From: Ciona savignyi
Lineage: Eukaryota > Chordata > Ascidiacea > Phlebobranchia > Cionidae
DNA: 64,000 nt
Reading direction: 5' to 3'
NCBI GenBank assembly: GCA_000149265.1
Contig: CH003077.1
Coordinates: 477,138-541,137, forward strand
Numbering within the stretch: position 1 is the first letter of the stretch; every line of letters starts with the position of its first letter. Shown here piece by piece: positions 10,901 to 21,283 of the stretch. The notes below the pieces were generated by a model that was given only the letters and a program-made list of their open reading frames with translations, searched no databases and was not told the DNA's origin. The translations under genes were made by a program, and so were the position numbers.

Positions 10901-13900
10901 ACATACCTAAAAAAATATACCATTAATAAATAATACACCAGGGCATCTCATAAACACATTAAGGCGTTTATAAAACAAACCATACAATAAATACCATAAA
11001 AATGACCAATAAAACACATTATCCCCGTGAATGGAAAAACCAAGGGGGTTATCACACGGGCAATCGTCAGATCACCTTGCGCCCACCGTCGGGTTTCCGA
11101 AGCTATTACAGTGTGTTGTATATAATAGACGCGTTCCTTCAATTTAGTAGAACCCATTAATTCTGCTGGGATCAGGCAATGTCTGTAAATGGCCTTGCCC
11201 AAGCACACAACCGACTAGCTATAGCGATCAGTTTCGCACCTGCAACCTATCGATTGAAAGCGACGCACATAGCCGCCAGACTAACCGGCCGGACTATTAT
11301 ACCATACGCCATTAAAATACGCCATACAGCTGTTGCATCCTGTACCATTGCAAGTTTAATTAATTTTATTGTCTTTATGCATGCTTCTGGTGATTTGAAA
11401 CCAAATAATTCACTTTTACAACCATTAGACCCGAAATCGAGAGATGACAATGCAAAAGTCGTCTGTCGCCTGCACAGCAACCATGCAAAAGGAGATATGC
11501 AAGGGAATGGGAGATTGTACTGGAGTTAGCGCTGATTCGACAGTTTGTTTGTATTCAGGTTAGTGTGAATGCATGTGTCGTATGTGCATAATGTAGCAAA
11601 CATAATTTGTCTCGTAAGAAACTTTCACATCTTTTACTACGACCGTTGTATTAACTGTGTGTGTGTGTGTGTGTTTTAAGTGTATGTGTGTGTGTGTGCC
11701 ACCAACAGTTCTGTCATCTAATACTGTAACGCGCACGGGGGCTTGTTTAGTTAGGTTTTATACTCATTTATATATATCTTTTATAAATCTTTCTACACAT
11801 TTTATACACTTTTAACTACACCTTTTTATGCAATTTTATTACACTGGTTTACGCCTTTTGTTTGTTTCCTTTTTATTTTCACGTAGTTAATACCCTTTGC
11901 ACCTTTTAATCATTTATTCATTTTATCTTGCTTGCTTATTTTAACACGCACGATTTTATCTCTCGGGGAATTTAAGTAGTTAACGCTCTGTGCTGTGCTA
12001 ATTTACGTGCTTGTGATCCCTTGAATTTGAGTTTCCAAAATCAGTTCTCTTTGGGCTGGCAAATTGTTGAGGGTTGACAACGCTAAATAATGCTGCCTTG
12101 TTATAGGATAACCGTCCAGCTATCCGTTGGCTTCGATCCCACCGCCTTCTGATCAGTACAACTAACCATATATTGTTACCCATGGTAAATCGACTAATTT
12201 ATGATTGGCACACCTGTTCTAAACTCTAGAATGGACGTCGTGGGGAGAATGCACTGCGAGTTGTGGGTCAGCTGTTCGTGTTCGCAATCGTGCACTCATG
12301 TGGCCATCTGAAGAACGAAATTGCAGGGAACCCTTGAAAGGTTAACCAACCCACTTTTTCCTGCGCATTGTTATATATATAGCAAAATACTAGCTGTAAA
12401 AAGATTCGGGCTCAGAACCTATCGCCCCGTATTCTACATAAGAGAATTGTGCTTTTGGGTTTTGTTTGGCGCATAATCACCATACAAGTTTATTCTATTA
12501 TAGTCTAAACGCGATATACAATAAGAGTTTAATAGAATATTTTTATTTACAAAGAAATGTTTGATTGCGGGCTGGAATCCTGCGATATGGAAGATAACTG
12601 TCGATATTCGCCAACATGGGGGGAGTGGATGGCGTGTCCGGTAGCTTGTGGCGTTGGACAAACTATCAGGAAACGGTAAAGTTTGTTTCAATATCGTATC
12701 ACCCAAGTTGGAGTAAAATAACCCGAAATATTTGTTTATTGTTTGATCAAAACTCGATAGAGGATATAGGATATTTATGTTTATTTCCGTGCATGGGAAA
12801 ACCAAGGGGGTTAACACACGGGCAATCGTCAGATCACCTCGCGCCCACCGTCGATATATTTGGAATGTTTGACCGAAACTCGCTGTATAAGATTGATCAG
12901 CACAATTTTTCACATGATAACCTATCCGACTGAGCGTAGTATCATTAGGCAAAACACTTTAACGGGCACGGCCTCAGTCTAGTACAGGGGTGGCCAACCA
13001 GTCCGAGACTAAGAGCCAAATTTCTTAATGTATAACCACAAAGAGCCATATTATACACACAATGACATAAATTTACAAGTCTTTTATTGTTATGAATGTT
13101 ACTTAGTGGGACTTCTGGCATTCTTTGTTTTGAACAATCCTCTTCAAACCTGGCTTGTATTCCGTTGTTGCTATTCTTACATAACCTACTTAGTACATTT
13201 TCGGGACATAGCCTTCATGTAGTAAAAATGTCCCGAATGTAGAAGAAATGTAGATGTAGATTTTTTCGGGACATAGCCTTCATATAGAAGAAATAGAGCC
13301 TGCGGAAAAGAGCCGCATGGAACTAAGCGAAGAGCCGCGGGTTGGCCAGCCCTGGTCTAGTAGATAAAAATTGTTTAATAAAAAAACGAGTTGTATCAAA
13401 CATACAACAGTCTGCAGTAATTTTCACAACCTTACTAAGGGCGACTTGATCCAACAATTACCCGGGTTACAACCACGCTTTTCCAAAAGCGGGAATAAAA
13501 CTGAGCTCGCCCCCTCCCCATATGCACAAAAAAATAAAAAATAAATCTGTTCAACAGAGCTGTGACGTCAGGCGGGTTAAACTGTGACGCCATAATGCAA
13601 ACAAGCAAGTGCATGAGATCCATGACGTGCAATACTGAAACAAGTATGTTGCAACTGTGCGGGAAAATCTTTGTACAGATTGGGATAATTCGCTGTCTTT
13701 ATTGTTTTTTTTGAATATAACATTTTTCATATCTGGAAACTAAAAGGACGGAAAGAGGGTAGGAGGGAACTGCTCACTAAAACAAAGATTAGGGCATCAC
13801 ACTTAGTTTTAAACATGGCGTTGAAGTTAGGGTTAATTTTGGGGTTTAGATTAGTTTTTAGGGCTGGGTTAGAATTAGTTTTCATAATTTTAGTGTGTAG

Positions 13901-16900
13901 TTTCCCTCCTTCCCTCTTTCCCTTCTTTTGGTGGTGCCCCCATTTTCAACTAAAAGCGTGCAATACACTATTTAAAAGAGCATTGTAACAAATGACCGAA
14001 GTAAAAAAGAAAGATCTGCATACTAACGTAAAAAAACGAATTTATCCTGAAATTAGCTCCATGGTTACCGAGGCTTAAGTTTTTAAACTATCGCGTTTAC
14101 CCCGTTTTAACTTTGTTTAAGCTTTAAGCTTTAAGTTATGTGATAACCACGGTTTAAAATTCACTGAGATACGCGCACTAAAAGTATATAATTGTGCGAA
14201 TTTCTTGTAATTTTAATTTTTAACACTCTCTAAAGTTATAATCAAGTTTTTAATTTTTTCTTCTTCAGGGGAAATTCCCGGTTGCAACTATGGGGAATGG
14301 TCCGATTGGTCAGTCTGCCCGGTCACGTGTGGCGTGGGGCAGACTTTTCGGAAGCGGATGTTACGTAGTGGAAGTCATAACTGTGACGGGTTCCAAATGG
14401 AGAACAGCAAGTGTATGACGTCAATGTCATGCACGGATGACGACCAATCGGAATGCAGATACAGTGATTGGTCGGAATGGATGCCATGTTCGGAGAGTTG
14501 CGGAACCGGTGCCACGTTGAGGAAGAAGTTTCTTCTTGGTAATTAGTTGTGTTAATTAACTTGGTAGTTATTTGTATTAATTAACTTGGTAGTTATTTGT
14601 ATTAATTAACTTGTAGGCCTAGTTAGTTGTATTAATTAACTTTGTAGTTATTTGTATTAATTAACTTTGTAGTTATTTGTATTAATTTACTTGGTAGTTA
14701 GTTGTGTTAATTAATTTTGTAGTTATTTGTGTTAATTTACCTCGTAGTTATTTGTGTCAATTTACTTGGTAGTTAGTTGTATTAATTAACTTGGTAGTTA
14801 GTTGTGTTAATTAATTTTGAAGTTATTTGTATTAATTTACATGGTAGTTATTTGTATTAATTAACTTGGTAGTTAGTTGTGTTAATTTACTTGGTAGTTA
14901 GTTGTGTTAATTAATTTTGTAGTTATTTGTGTTAATTTACTTTGAAGTTATTTGTGTTAATTTACTTGGTAGTTAGTTGTGTTAATTAATTTTGTAGTTA
15001 TTTGTGTTAATTTACTTTGAAGTTATTTGTGTTAATTTACTTGGTAATTAGTTGTGTTAATTAATTTTGTAGTTATTTGTGTTAATTTACTTGGTAGTTA
15101 GTTGTGTTAATTAACTTTGTAGTTATTTGTGTTAATTAACTTTGTAGTTATTTGTGTTAATTAATTTTGTAGTTATTTGTGTTAATTAATTTTGTAGTTA
15201 TTTGTGTTAATTTACTTGGTAGTTAGTTGTGTTAATTAATTTTGTAATTATTTGTGTTAATTTACTTGGTAGTTAGTTGTGTTAATTAACTTTGTAGTTA
15301 TTTGTGTTAATTAACTTTGTAGTTATTTGTGTTAATTAATTTTGTAGTTATTTGTGTTAATTAATTTTGTAGTTATTTGTGTTAATTTACTTTAAAGTTA
15401 TTTGTGTTAATTAATTTTGTAATTATTTGTGTTAATTTACTTTGAAGTTAGTTGTGTTAATTTACTTGGTAATTATTTGTATTAATTAACTTGGCAGTTA
15501 GTTGTGTTAATTAACTTTGTAGTTATTTGTGTTAATTAACTTTGTAGTTATTTGTGTTAATTAATTCTGTAGTTATTTGTGTTAATTAATTTTGTAGTTA
15601 TTTGTGTTAATTTACTTTGAAGTTATTTGTGTTAATTAATTTTGTAATTATTTGTGTTAATTTACTTTGAAGTTAATTGTGCTAATTTACTTGGTAGTTA
15701 TTTGTGTTAATTAATTTTGTAGTTATTTGTGTTAATTTACTTTGAAGTTATTTGTGTTAATTTACTTGGTAATTATTTGTATTAATTAACTTGGCAGTTA
15801 GTTGTGTTAATTAACTTTGTAGTTATTTGTGTTAATTAACTTTGTAGTTATTTGTGTTAATTAATTCTGTAGTTATTTGTGTTAATTAATTTTGTAGTTA
15901 TTTGTGTTAATTTACTTTGAAGTTATTTGTGTTAATTAATTTTGTAATTATTTGTGTTAATTTACTTTGAAGTTAATTGTGCTAATTACTTGGTAGTTAT
16001 TTGTGTTAATTAATTTTGTAGTTATTTGTGTTAATTTACTTTGAAGTTATTTGTGTTAATTAATTTTGTAATTATTTGTGTTAATTTACTTTGAAGTTAT
16101 TTGTGTTAATTTACTTGGTAGTTAGTTGTGTTAATTAATTTTGTATTTATTTGTGTTAATTTACTTTGAAGTTATTTGTGTTCATTTACTTGGTAGTTAT
16201 GGGTTGCCTTCGGAATTCCGATAGAAACACATATTGATTTTCCTTGTTTTTTCTTTGTTCTCTCTAGTTATAGAAATCGAACAAATTTATTTAAGTTACT
16301 GAATTTGCTATTCTGAGTGACAAAAAATTGTTAAAATGTACTTAATCTACGAGCCTGACAAAAAAAAATTAAACGATTGGTGCTACACACTTGCTCTTCC
16401 AGTATGTTTGTAGGCTAAATGAATTCTAAAGTAACTTCGTGTACAATGCATAGTATATATTGTCTTTCGCAATACGGTTGTTGGCATGTAATTCAGAAAG
16501 AAACGCCTTAGTTTTAGTTTTACCACCTCGCGTTTTTTAAATACGAGTATACGTATTGGTCGCATTAACTATTCAGCCACACACCCAATCAATGTTGGTT
16601 TGCATACAGGTGACGCAAGAAGTAACTGCGAAGGCTTGGTTATGGAGAAGAGTCCGTGCCACAATCCGCCATGTCAGCAATGCGCGTACTTGCCATGGAC
16701 ACCGTGGATGCCATGCTCTGTCACCTGTGGAAAAGGTAGGTTGTTGTGCTGGCTTCATTAACAGTGCGCGTCAAGTGTTTTACATCCAATGCCAGTTGTA
16801 CTGTTGCGGACGTTGTTTTAGGGAAATTCCCGTTTGGCGTGGGTGTGGTCTTTCTGGCCTTGTTACATATGTATAAGTACTTTTACTCGAATAAATCATG

Positions 16901-19699
16901 CAACACCACAGCGGTTAAAAATATAGCCATAAAATTTGCCAGCACTGCCAGTGCAGTAGCTTCCGGCCTCCTTAGAGGACTTCCGGGTTCATGTATATTG
17001 GATATTATGTGGCGTGTTGCATTGGACTACAGGGTGGCACGCCCTTATCAAACACGCTAATATCGTAATGTTGTTAGGTATCTAGTATTGTTTTAAAAAT
17101 CTGTTGTTAGATATAGGATAGGATATTCATGTTTATCCCCGTGAATGGTAAAAACAAGGGGGTTAACACACGGGCAATCGTCAGATCACCTCGCGCCTAT
17201 ATACAATAATACTGTTGGATATCTAATAATAATATCCGACTACGTTAGGTTATCGACACAAAGTAACACCTTGACGGGGTAACAGCTTGGGGCCGGTATA
17301 CAACTTTTTGATCGTCTTCCCGTCGAAATAGTTATGAGTGACGGCCTTGTCATAACCTCGTCATGCAAAACATAAAATTAACCATTCTTGTACGGTCGTG
17401 TGGCCGAAAGGTTTATGTTCCGATACATATACATACTTATATGTATGTAGCGGTCCCCTCTTACTAGTCCCACCCTTATAAACAAAAATTCCCTGTGACG
17501 AGCTCATCAAGGGTTCGAAACTTGACTCTGTTAAATAAAAAACTTTCTTTTTTCAGGTGAAACCCTCAGAAAGCGGTTCCTTAATCAATCCGCGAGTGGA
17601 AGTGGCTGCGAAGGTTTTCAAATGGAGCAGAATCGCTGCATGGTTCCTTGTGTGGTCACAAACGAACAAACGTGTATGTACTTTGAATGGATGGCATGGC
17701 AACCGTGTACAGGGGGTTGTAACAATACTGGACACCGCGTTCGGAAAAGGTAACCTTCTCGAACGACCAGACGTACTAATAAAGGCTGAACAGGTGCTGA
17801 TCGTTTTGCTGCCAAGGTCTTCAGTAGACCGTGATTACGATAGTAACGGTGCTATTACACGGTCTGTATCTGCAGCATTCTATTAGTATTAACCTGTATA
17901 TCATATCTCCCAATAGATACAAAATAATCGAGTGGAATGTAAATAGTTAGCCCTGATAGGGTTGAAATTTGGATAAGAAGTGAAAAAATAATTCCTTTGT
18001 CGTATAACATCATCATGCAATACCTTGACAACCTGACTGTGAGCTCGAGGTACTAATTTTAAATTGGCCCATATATTTATCTCATTCAGGGAAGTAACCT
18101 GTATTTCTTATAACACAGGGTATTGAAATTCGCCCCCGAAGAACTATCGTGTGAAAGATTTATCACCGAGCGAGTGCCGTGCACTTCACCATGCGAAAGT
18201 AAGTCGTCTAGTAAATCGTCGTCGGTTGTGTCCTTGGGCAAATCACTTAACGGACATTGCTTGAACCCCGCAGAATAACGGTTCTACCAAATTAAAGGAA
18301 CTTGTGAATCATACACAACGCATTGCAATAGCTCCGATAACCCGACAGTGGGCGCGAGGTGTTCTGATGATCGCACGTGTGTTTACCCATTGGTTTTCCC
18401 ATTCACGGTAATAAACATGAATATCCTATCCGAGTAGTTTATTTAAATGCGTTCTCTCTCCAAACGCCTTACGCAGGCGCAGTAATTAGGCCTTGGGTTC
18501 ACCCCAACCTACGTTGTTGTTAACTCGGCAATACTTGTCTCTTTAGTCTTGTTTTACAACATTTCATCTCCGATAGTACGGCATTGCTCACTTTGTTTTT
18601 CCTGACGTTCGCTTGGCCTTTTTTTGCTCAGTTTCGAATCCATTTTGAAACCACCATAATCAGTTTCGATTACATTATTGGCTCGGTATTAAGACAGTTG
18701 ACTACTTTTTTTACCAAGCCAATTTTTAAACCCATGATGGGCTCATCACTAGCACCGTTTGTATATAGAATCGGTATATGTATCCGTCGCGCTAACCACT
18801 CGGCCACTCGACCGTACGACTTTTTAATTTTCCGGGTATTTCAAATGAAGAAGACCCGTGTGCCATCGAATGGACGTCTTGGTCGAGCTGTTCAGCTTCA
18901 TGTGGAAGGGGTTGGCGGACCAGACGGTTACAACGGATCCCACCTCGGGCTTGCGGGCGCCGCAGGCGGAGGGAAAGACAGCGTTGCAGAGCAGCAAACA
19001 GATGTGGTGAGGGTTTTTTACCGAGCCAAGTTTCGAACCCATGATGGGCTCGTGATTTAGATCGATTTTTGTATAGGTCGGTATATGTATCGGTCGCGCT
19101 AACCATTTGGCCACACGACTGTGAGAGGAAACATTTCAATTAGAGTTATCATTTAGTGATTGCATTATTACTTATTGTACATAGGGATCGATGTGCGTCC
19201 GAAGACGAGATATCGAAGCTACAGCAGTGTGCTCAGTGGAGATGTATTTCATCTTTTTTTTCCGACCTATGTTTCGAATCCACAATGTATTTGGCACAAG
19301 GACCGTTTTTTGCATATAAGTAGGTATGCATATCGGCCGCCCTTACCATTCGGCCACAGGAGCGGACACAATCCTCAAGTATTTTTTTTACTCAGCCAAT
19401 TATCGAATTAATGGTTGGGTTGTTAATCCGACCGTTTTTTTATTGGAGTAGGTCGGTATATGTTTTGGTCGAGATAATCATACCGTCGCACACGACCGCA
19501 CCCAAATCTGTTATGTTATCATTTTGCAGCACCGCAAAACTGTGTTGTGAAATCTTGGGGCCAATGGAGCCGATGCAACTCGCCCGGTAGGAGTTCTCGG
19601 CAGCTACGAGTACGAAAAATCAAAACCAGAGCGAAATTCGGAGGCGCGAAGTGTCCCCGGACGTTTGAAAGGAGAAGGTGCATTAACAATCCTTTGTGA
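4926..19699 (+). CDS. SPON1: F-spondin (spondin-1): Reeler, spondin domain, nine TSRs
   Basis: Secreted matrix protein; in vertebrates F-spondin guides floor-plate axons and binds matrix and lipoprotein receptors. Exons: 4926-5208, 5643-5734, 6219-6372, 7085-7252, 7791-8004, 8816-8965, 9872-10064, 10374-10523, 11429-11558, 12230-12340, 12555-12675, 13558-13643, 14269-14538, 16610-16735, 17557-17749, 18119-18198, 18851(or 18854)-19006, 19185-19226, 19530-19699. All phases join and total 963 codons. The N-terminal hydrophobic stretch (CVYLVILVVFSLLNL) is the signal peptide. Exons 1-4 encode the Reeler domain (STRPASFRGF, WTAPVSGFGCVKISA), exons 4-7 the spondin domain (GLWSPSTHPKDYP, GASHSSEYSIWDYG, MLGPSPDWNVG), exons 8-19 nine TSRs with WxxW and CxxxCG cores. 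Vertebrate F-spondin has six TSRs in about 807 aa, so this is larger. Stop 19697-19699; ATTAAA at 19851. The 42-nt exon 18 has an uncertain donor: 19235 also keeps phase. Confidence 0.94.
5437..5522 (+). mobile_element. tRNA-derived SINE, family A (internally shortened)
   Basis: TACGGTCGTGTGGCCGAATGG..TTAACGCGAC then a shortened spacer and GGTTCGAAACTAATCACGG, in F-spondin intron 1. Confidence 0.75.
6417..6525 (+). mobile_element. tRNA-derived SINE, family A
   Basis: GTGTGGCCGAATGGTTAACG, spacer with ACATATACCGA, then AGGTCGAAACTTGGCTCGG and a short AAATAAAT tail. It lies 45 bp after the exon 3 donor of F-spondin. Confidence 0.8.
6970..7078 (+). mobile_element. tRNA-derived SINE, family A (diverged)
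   Basis: CGATCGGGTGGCCAAATCATT..ACGCGACTG, then GAGTTCGAATTTTACCCTGG and a T-run that also serves as part of the polypyrimidine tract of the 7085 exon. Confidence 0.65.
7288..7555 (+). mobile_element. tRNA-derived SINE, family B (near full length)
   Basis: Head GGTTAGTCTGGCGGTTAAGT (A box) and GGTTGCAGGTGCGAAACTGG (B box), body ACACTGCAATAGCTCCGGTA and GCGCGAG.TGATCTGA, tail TGTGTTAACTCCCTTGGG. The family is about 290 bp and usually ends in repeated TCCTA. In F-spondin intron 4. Confidence 0.85.
7645..7752 (-). mobile_element. tRNA-derived SINE, family A
   Basis: Inverse family A copy (GAGCTCAGTTTCGAACCC on the plus strand, GATTTAACCATTCGGTC at the far end), 39 bp before the F-spondin exon at 7791. 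Confidence 0.75.
8212..8376 (+). mobile_element. SINE family B, 5'-truncated copy
   Basis: Starts at the CCCAGCGGATTAATAGG segment and runs to GGGGATAAACATGAATATCC plus TATCCTATCC. The tRNA-like head is absent, the usual result of incomplete reverse transcription. Confidence 0.8.
8612..8714 (-). mobile_element. tRNA-derived SINE, family A
   Basis: Inverse copy: CTTAGTTTCGAACCCAAGAT, spacer, GCGTTAACCATCCGACCACA. Confidence 0.75.
9033..9335 (-). mobile_element. tRNA-derived SINE, family B (near full length)
   Basis: Begins on the plus strand with GATAGGATAGGAGG (the TCCTA tail), continues through AAGGGGGTTAACACACGGGC and ends in the head (ACTAACCTGCTAAGCTAATC). In F-spondin intron 6. Confidence 0.85.
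9376..9542. mobile_element. hAT-type MITE with CAGGGGTGGGCAA ends
   Basis: Left end CAGGGGTGGGCAA, right end TTGCCTATGCCTC. Flanks TTTTACGC (9368-9375) and TTCTACGC (9543-9550) differ at one base, a clear 8-bp target duplication. The interior (GGGCCAGATTATTACACGAA, CAGGGTATGGTTAGATACAG) recurs at 31081, 42430 and 61669. Confidence 0.85.
10146..10350. repeat. Short tandem array of an ATGAACCATATAAAAGCATTT unit
   Basis: About nine degenerate copies of a 20-24-bp AT-rich unit (TTTAAAAATGAACCATATAA), some carrying the variant AAAGCTGGTAAAATGAACC. The array ends about 25 bp before the F-spondin exon at 10374. Confidence 0.8.
10537..10900 (+). mobile_element. Cluster of three family A SINEs in tandem
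   Basis: Three head-to-tail copies (about 10540-10645, 10670-10772, 10795-10897). Each has a TGGCC-A-GGTTAACG-type A box and a GGGTTCGAAACTTAG-type B box with a short A-rich tail. They differ from each other, so they look like repeated insertions or an old local duplication. Confidence 0.8.
11015..11302 (-). mobile_element. tRNA-derived SINE, family B (near full length)
   Basis: Plus-strand reading starts in ATTATCCCCGTGAATGG, passes CAATCGTCAGATCACC and ends in the head near CGCCAGACTAACCGGCC. In F-spondin intron 8. Confidence 0.85.
11660..11702. repeat. (GT)n microsatellite
   Basis: Two GT runs of about eight and seven units separated by TTTTAAGTGTAT, in F-spondin intron 9. Confidence 0.9.
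12762..12852 (-). mobile_element. SINE family B, tail fragment
   Basis: Carries only the tail half (ATATTTATGTTTATTTCCG to TCACCTCGCGCCCACCGTCG). Confidence 0.8.
12985..13354. mobile_element. hAT-type MITE with a perfect 8-bp target duplication
   Basis: A 370-bp element with inverted ends CAGGGGTGGCCAACC and GGTTGGCCAGCCCTG. It is flanked on both sides by GTCTAGTA (12977-12984 and 13355-13362). Internal motifs AAGAGCCAAATTTC and AGAGCCGCGGGTTGG pair near the ends. It sits in the F-spondin intron between the exons at 12555 and 13558 and has no transposase. Confidence 0.92.
13738..13938. mobile_element. MITE family C
   Basis: AACTAAAAGGACGGAAAGAG left arm, TTAGTGTGTAGTTTCCCTCC right arm, core GTTGAAGTTAGGGTTAATTT. 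In F-spondin intron 12. Confidence 0.8.
14540..16203. repeat. 25-bp minisatellite, about 66 copies, in an F-spondin intron
   Basis: Tandem array with unit close to TTGGTAGTTATTTGTGTTAA-TTAAC (25 bp). Variants (TTGTAATT, TTTGAAGTTA, TTACTTGG) alternate in blocks. The segment from 15481 repeats 300 bp later from 15781 almost base for base, showing a recent 12-unit block duplication. It begins at the splice donor after 14538 and lies between the halves of TSR5. Confidence 0.95.
16530..16583 (-). mobile_element. SINE family A, head fragment
   Basis: Only the 5' end is present (plus strand GTATACGTATTGGTCGCATT..AACTATTCAGCCACAC). Confidence 0.6.
17112..17202 (-). mobile_element. SINE family B, tail fragment
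   Basis: ATAGGATAGGATATTCATG through ACACGGGCAATCGTCAGATC and CGCGCC; the rest is missing. Confidence 0.8.
17392..17542 (+). mobile_element. tRNA-derived SINE, family A
   Basis: GTACGGTCGTGTGGCCGAAAGG, an enlarged spacer, then AAGGGTTCGAAACTTGACTC and AAATAAAAAA; ends 14 bp before the exon at 17557. Confidence 0.75.
18222..18437 (+). mobile_element. SINE family B, 5'-truncated copy
   Basis: From GGTTGTGTCCTTGGGCAAAT to CATGAATATCCTATCC; begins 24 bp after the 18119-18198 exon. Confidence 0.85.
18712..18823 (-). mobile_element. tRNA-derived SINE, family A
   Basis: Inverse copy (TTTTTAAACCCATGATGGGC to GCCACTCGACCGTACGAC), 28 bp upstream of the F-spondin exon at 18851. It probably replaced the original intron 3' end and may explain that exon's weak polypyrimidine tract. 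A further diverged fragment lies at 18623-18650. Confidence 0.75.
19012..19126 (-). mobile_element. tRNA-derived SINE, family A
   Basis: Inverse copy directly after the exon ending at 19006 (AGCCAAGTTTCGAACCCATG to ATTTGGCCACACGACTGTGA). Confidence 0.8.
19253..19503 (-). mobile_element. Two adjacent inverse family A SINEs
   Basis: Copies at about 19255-19375 and 19385-19503 (CGACCTATGTTTCGAATCCA; CAGCCAATTATCGAATTAAT). Together with the 19012 copy, three inverse SINEs surround the tiny F-spondin exon 18. Confidence 0.75.
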
Positions 19700-19927
19700 A
19701 ACAATCAGCGCGTCCTCCTGCCGATCGCAGCACACCAACGTCGCTTCACATGTAAATGCACTAACAAAGGCGCAGTCGAAGTGTTTATTCTTCGTTTTAT
19801 TTTGTGACGAATTTTGTACATTTTTATTTGCATTTGTTTATTATTTCTTTATTAAAATCATTTAAACTATATGTGTGGTCCATGCGCTTAAGTCTTCGCA
19901 AAGGCAGTTCCATGTGTTAAAGTGTCC

Positions 19928-20216
19928 AGCCCGTTGGTCTAGCTGTTAAGTGTGTCGCCTTTCAATCGAAAGGTTGCAGGTGCAAAACTGGTCGCTAGCT
20001 AATCGGTTGTGTTCTTGGGCAAGGCACTTAACGGCATTGCCTAAGCCTAGTTGATTAATGGGTTCTACTAAATTAAAGAACCGTGTGAATCATACCCAAC
20101 ACACTGCAATAGCTCCGGTAACTCGACGGCGCAAGGTAATCTGACGATTCCCCGTATGCTAATAAAACCCCTCGGTTTTCCCATTCACGGGGATAAACAT
20201 GAATATCCTATCCTTT
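19928..20216 (+). mobile_element. tRNA-derived SINE, family B (near full length)
   Basis: Head AGCCCGTTGGTCTAGCTGTT, B box GGTTGCAGGTGCAAAACTGG, tail AACATGAATATCCTATCC. Just downstream of the F-spondin 3' end. Confidence 0.85.
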
Positions 20217-20982
20217 CACAATAATGAATCCTAAACAGCCTTCAACTCCAAAACAGACATATAATGAATATTGCATATAGCTACAGACAAAAATGAATAT
20301 GTCATATAGCTGAATTGTTTCCCGCCGATCAACGTCTAATTGTTCAATAAGGTCAAATAAGGAGAAAACCCGCGGAAAGTGTAGAATGGTATAGCTATTG
20401 TTTGCTTTTCCACCCAAATCTTTATGTATTGCATCCGTAATTGTCCATTTGAACTCAAATTGACCTTTAAAATGCTTCCCGCAAAGTTGTGTTTATTTTT
20501 AATTCAGGCACTGGCGTCAATGTACTGCTAAAAGTCCCTTTAGAGCCCGATTGACTTAAGTTATTGACAGTGAAATTAAACTACATGTCCACACTCTGAC
20601 TACCAGAGCTGTTTTATTGTGTTTATAATATTTCATATAACCTTAATTCTTGAGTGATAGGTTTGAATCATGTGGAGCGACGCAACATATATACATCAGT
20701 CAGTGATATTAATGTTACACTTTTAGGCAGGGTCTCGATAACCTGTAGTCAGCAGCTCTCATCGATATATATAAAATGCTTGTATTCACGTAAGCAGCAT
20801 AAAATCACAAGTTCACCAAAACACAATGCAGTGGTCAAATATAAAAGAAAATGGGCGGTAAAGTCTAACGGTTTTAGCGGGAAGTATACAGATAAGGCGA
20901 CAGGTAATTACTAATCAACGCACGCACCAAAATCACGCATCAAGATAACATTGTAACATTAATACGTTAAACCACTCGACAC

Positions 20983-21283
20983 AGGATAGGATAGGATATT
21001 CATGTTTATTACCGTGAATGGGGAAACCTAGGGGGTTTACACACGGGCAATCGTCAGATCACCTCGCGCCCACCGTAGGATTTATGTAGTCTGCAGAGAA
21101 AAAGCAGATCGGCGAACGAAAGGGTCGAGAACTTTGATCTGACTGTTCTGGCTGTGGGCATTAACCAAATTCTGCTAAATCTCAATAGGCGACCGACCGG
21201 TTGGTCTGGTGGTTTAGTGCTATACCTTTCAACCCGAAGGTTGTAGGTTCGAAACTGGCCGCTAGCTAGTCGGTTGTGTTGTG
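20983..21283. mobile_element. Split family B SINE pieces: inverse tail and forward head
   Basis: 20983-21085 is an inverse tail (AGGATAGGATATTCATG to GCGCCCACCGT). 21188-21283 is a forward head (CCGGTTGGTCTGGTGGTTTA to CTAGTCGGTTGTGTT). They are two truncated insertions or one rearranged copy. Confidence 0.7.

Noticed and set aside
12434-12952. 172-codon minus-strand frame
   Set aside because: It runs antisense through an F-spondin exon and a SINE fragment; no splice or family support.
14540-16203. Regular repeats that could suggest a CRISPR-like array
   Set aside because: There are no unique spacers; units are directly tandem, AT-rich and lie in an intron of a eukaryotic gene.
18584-19060. 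158-codon plus-strand frame
   Set aside because: Wrong frame over F-spondin exon 17 joined to two inverse SINEs; the TSR frame explains the exon.
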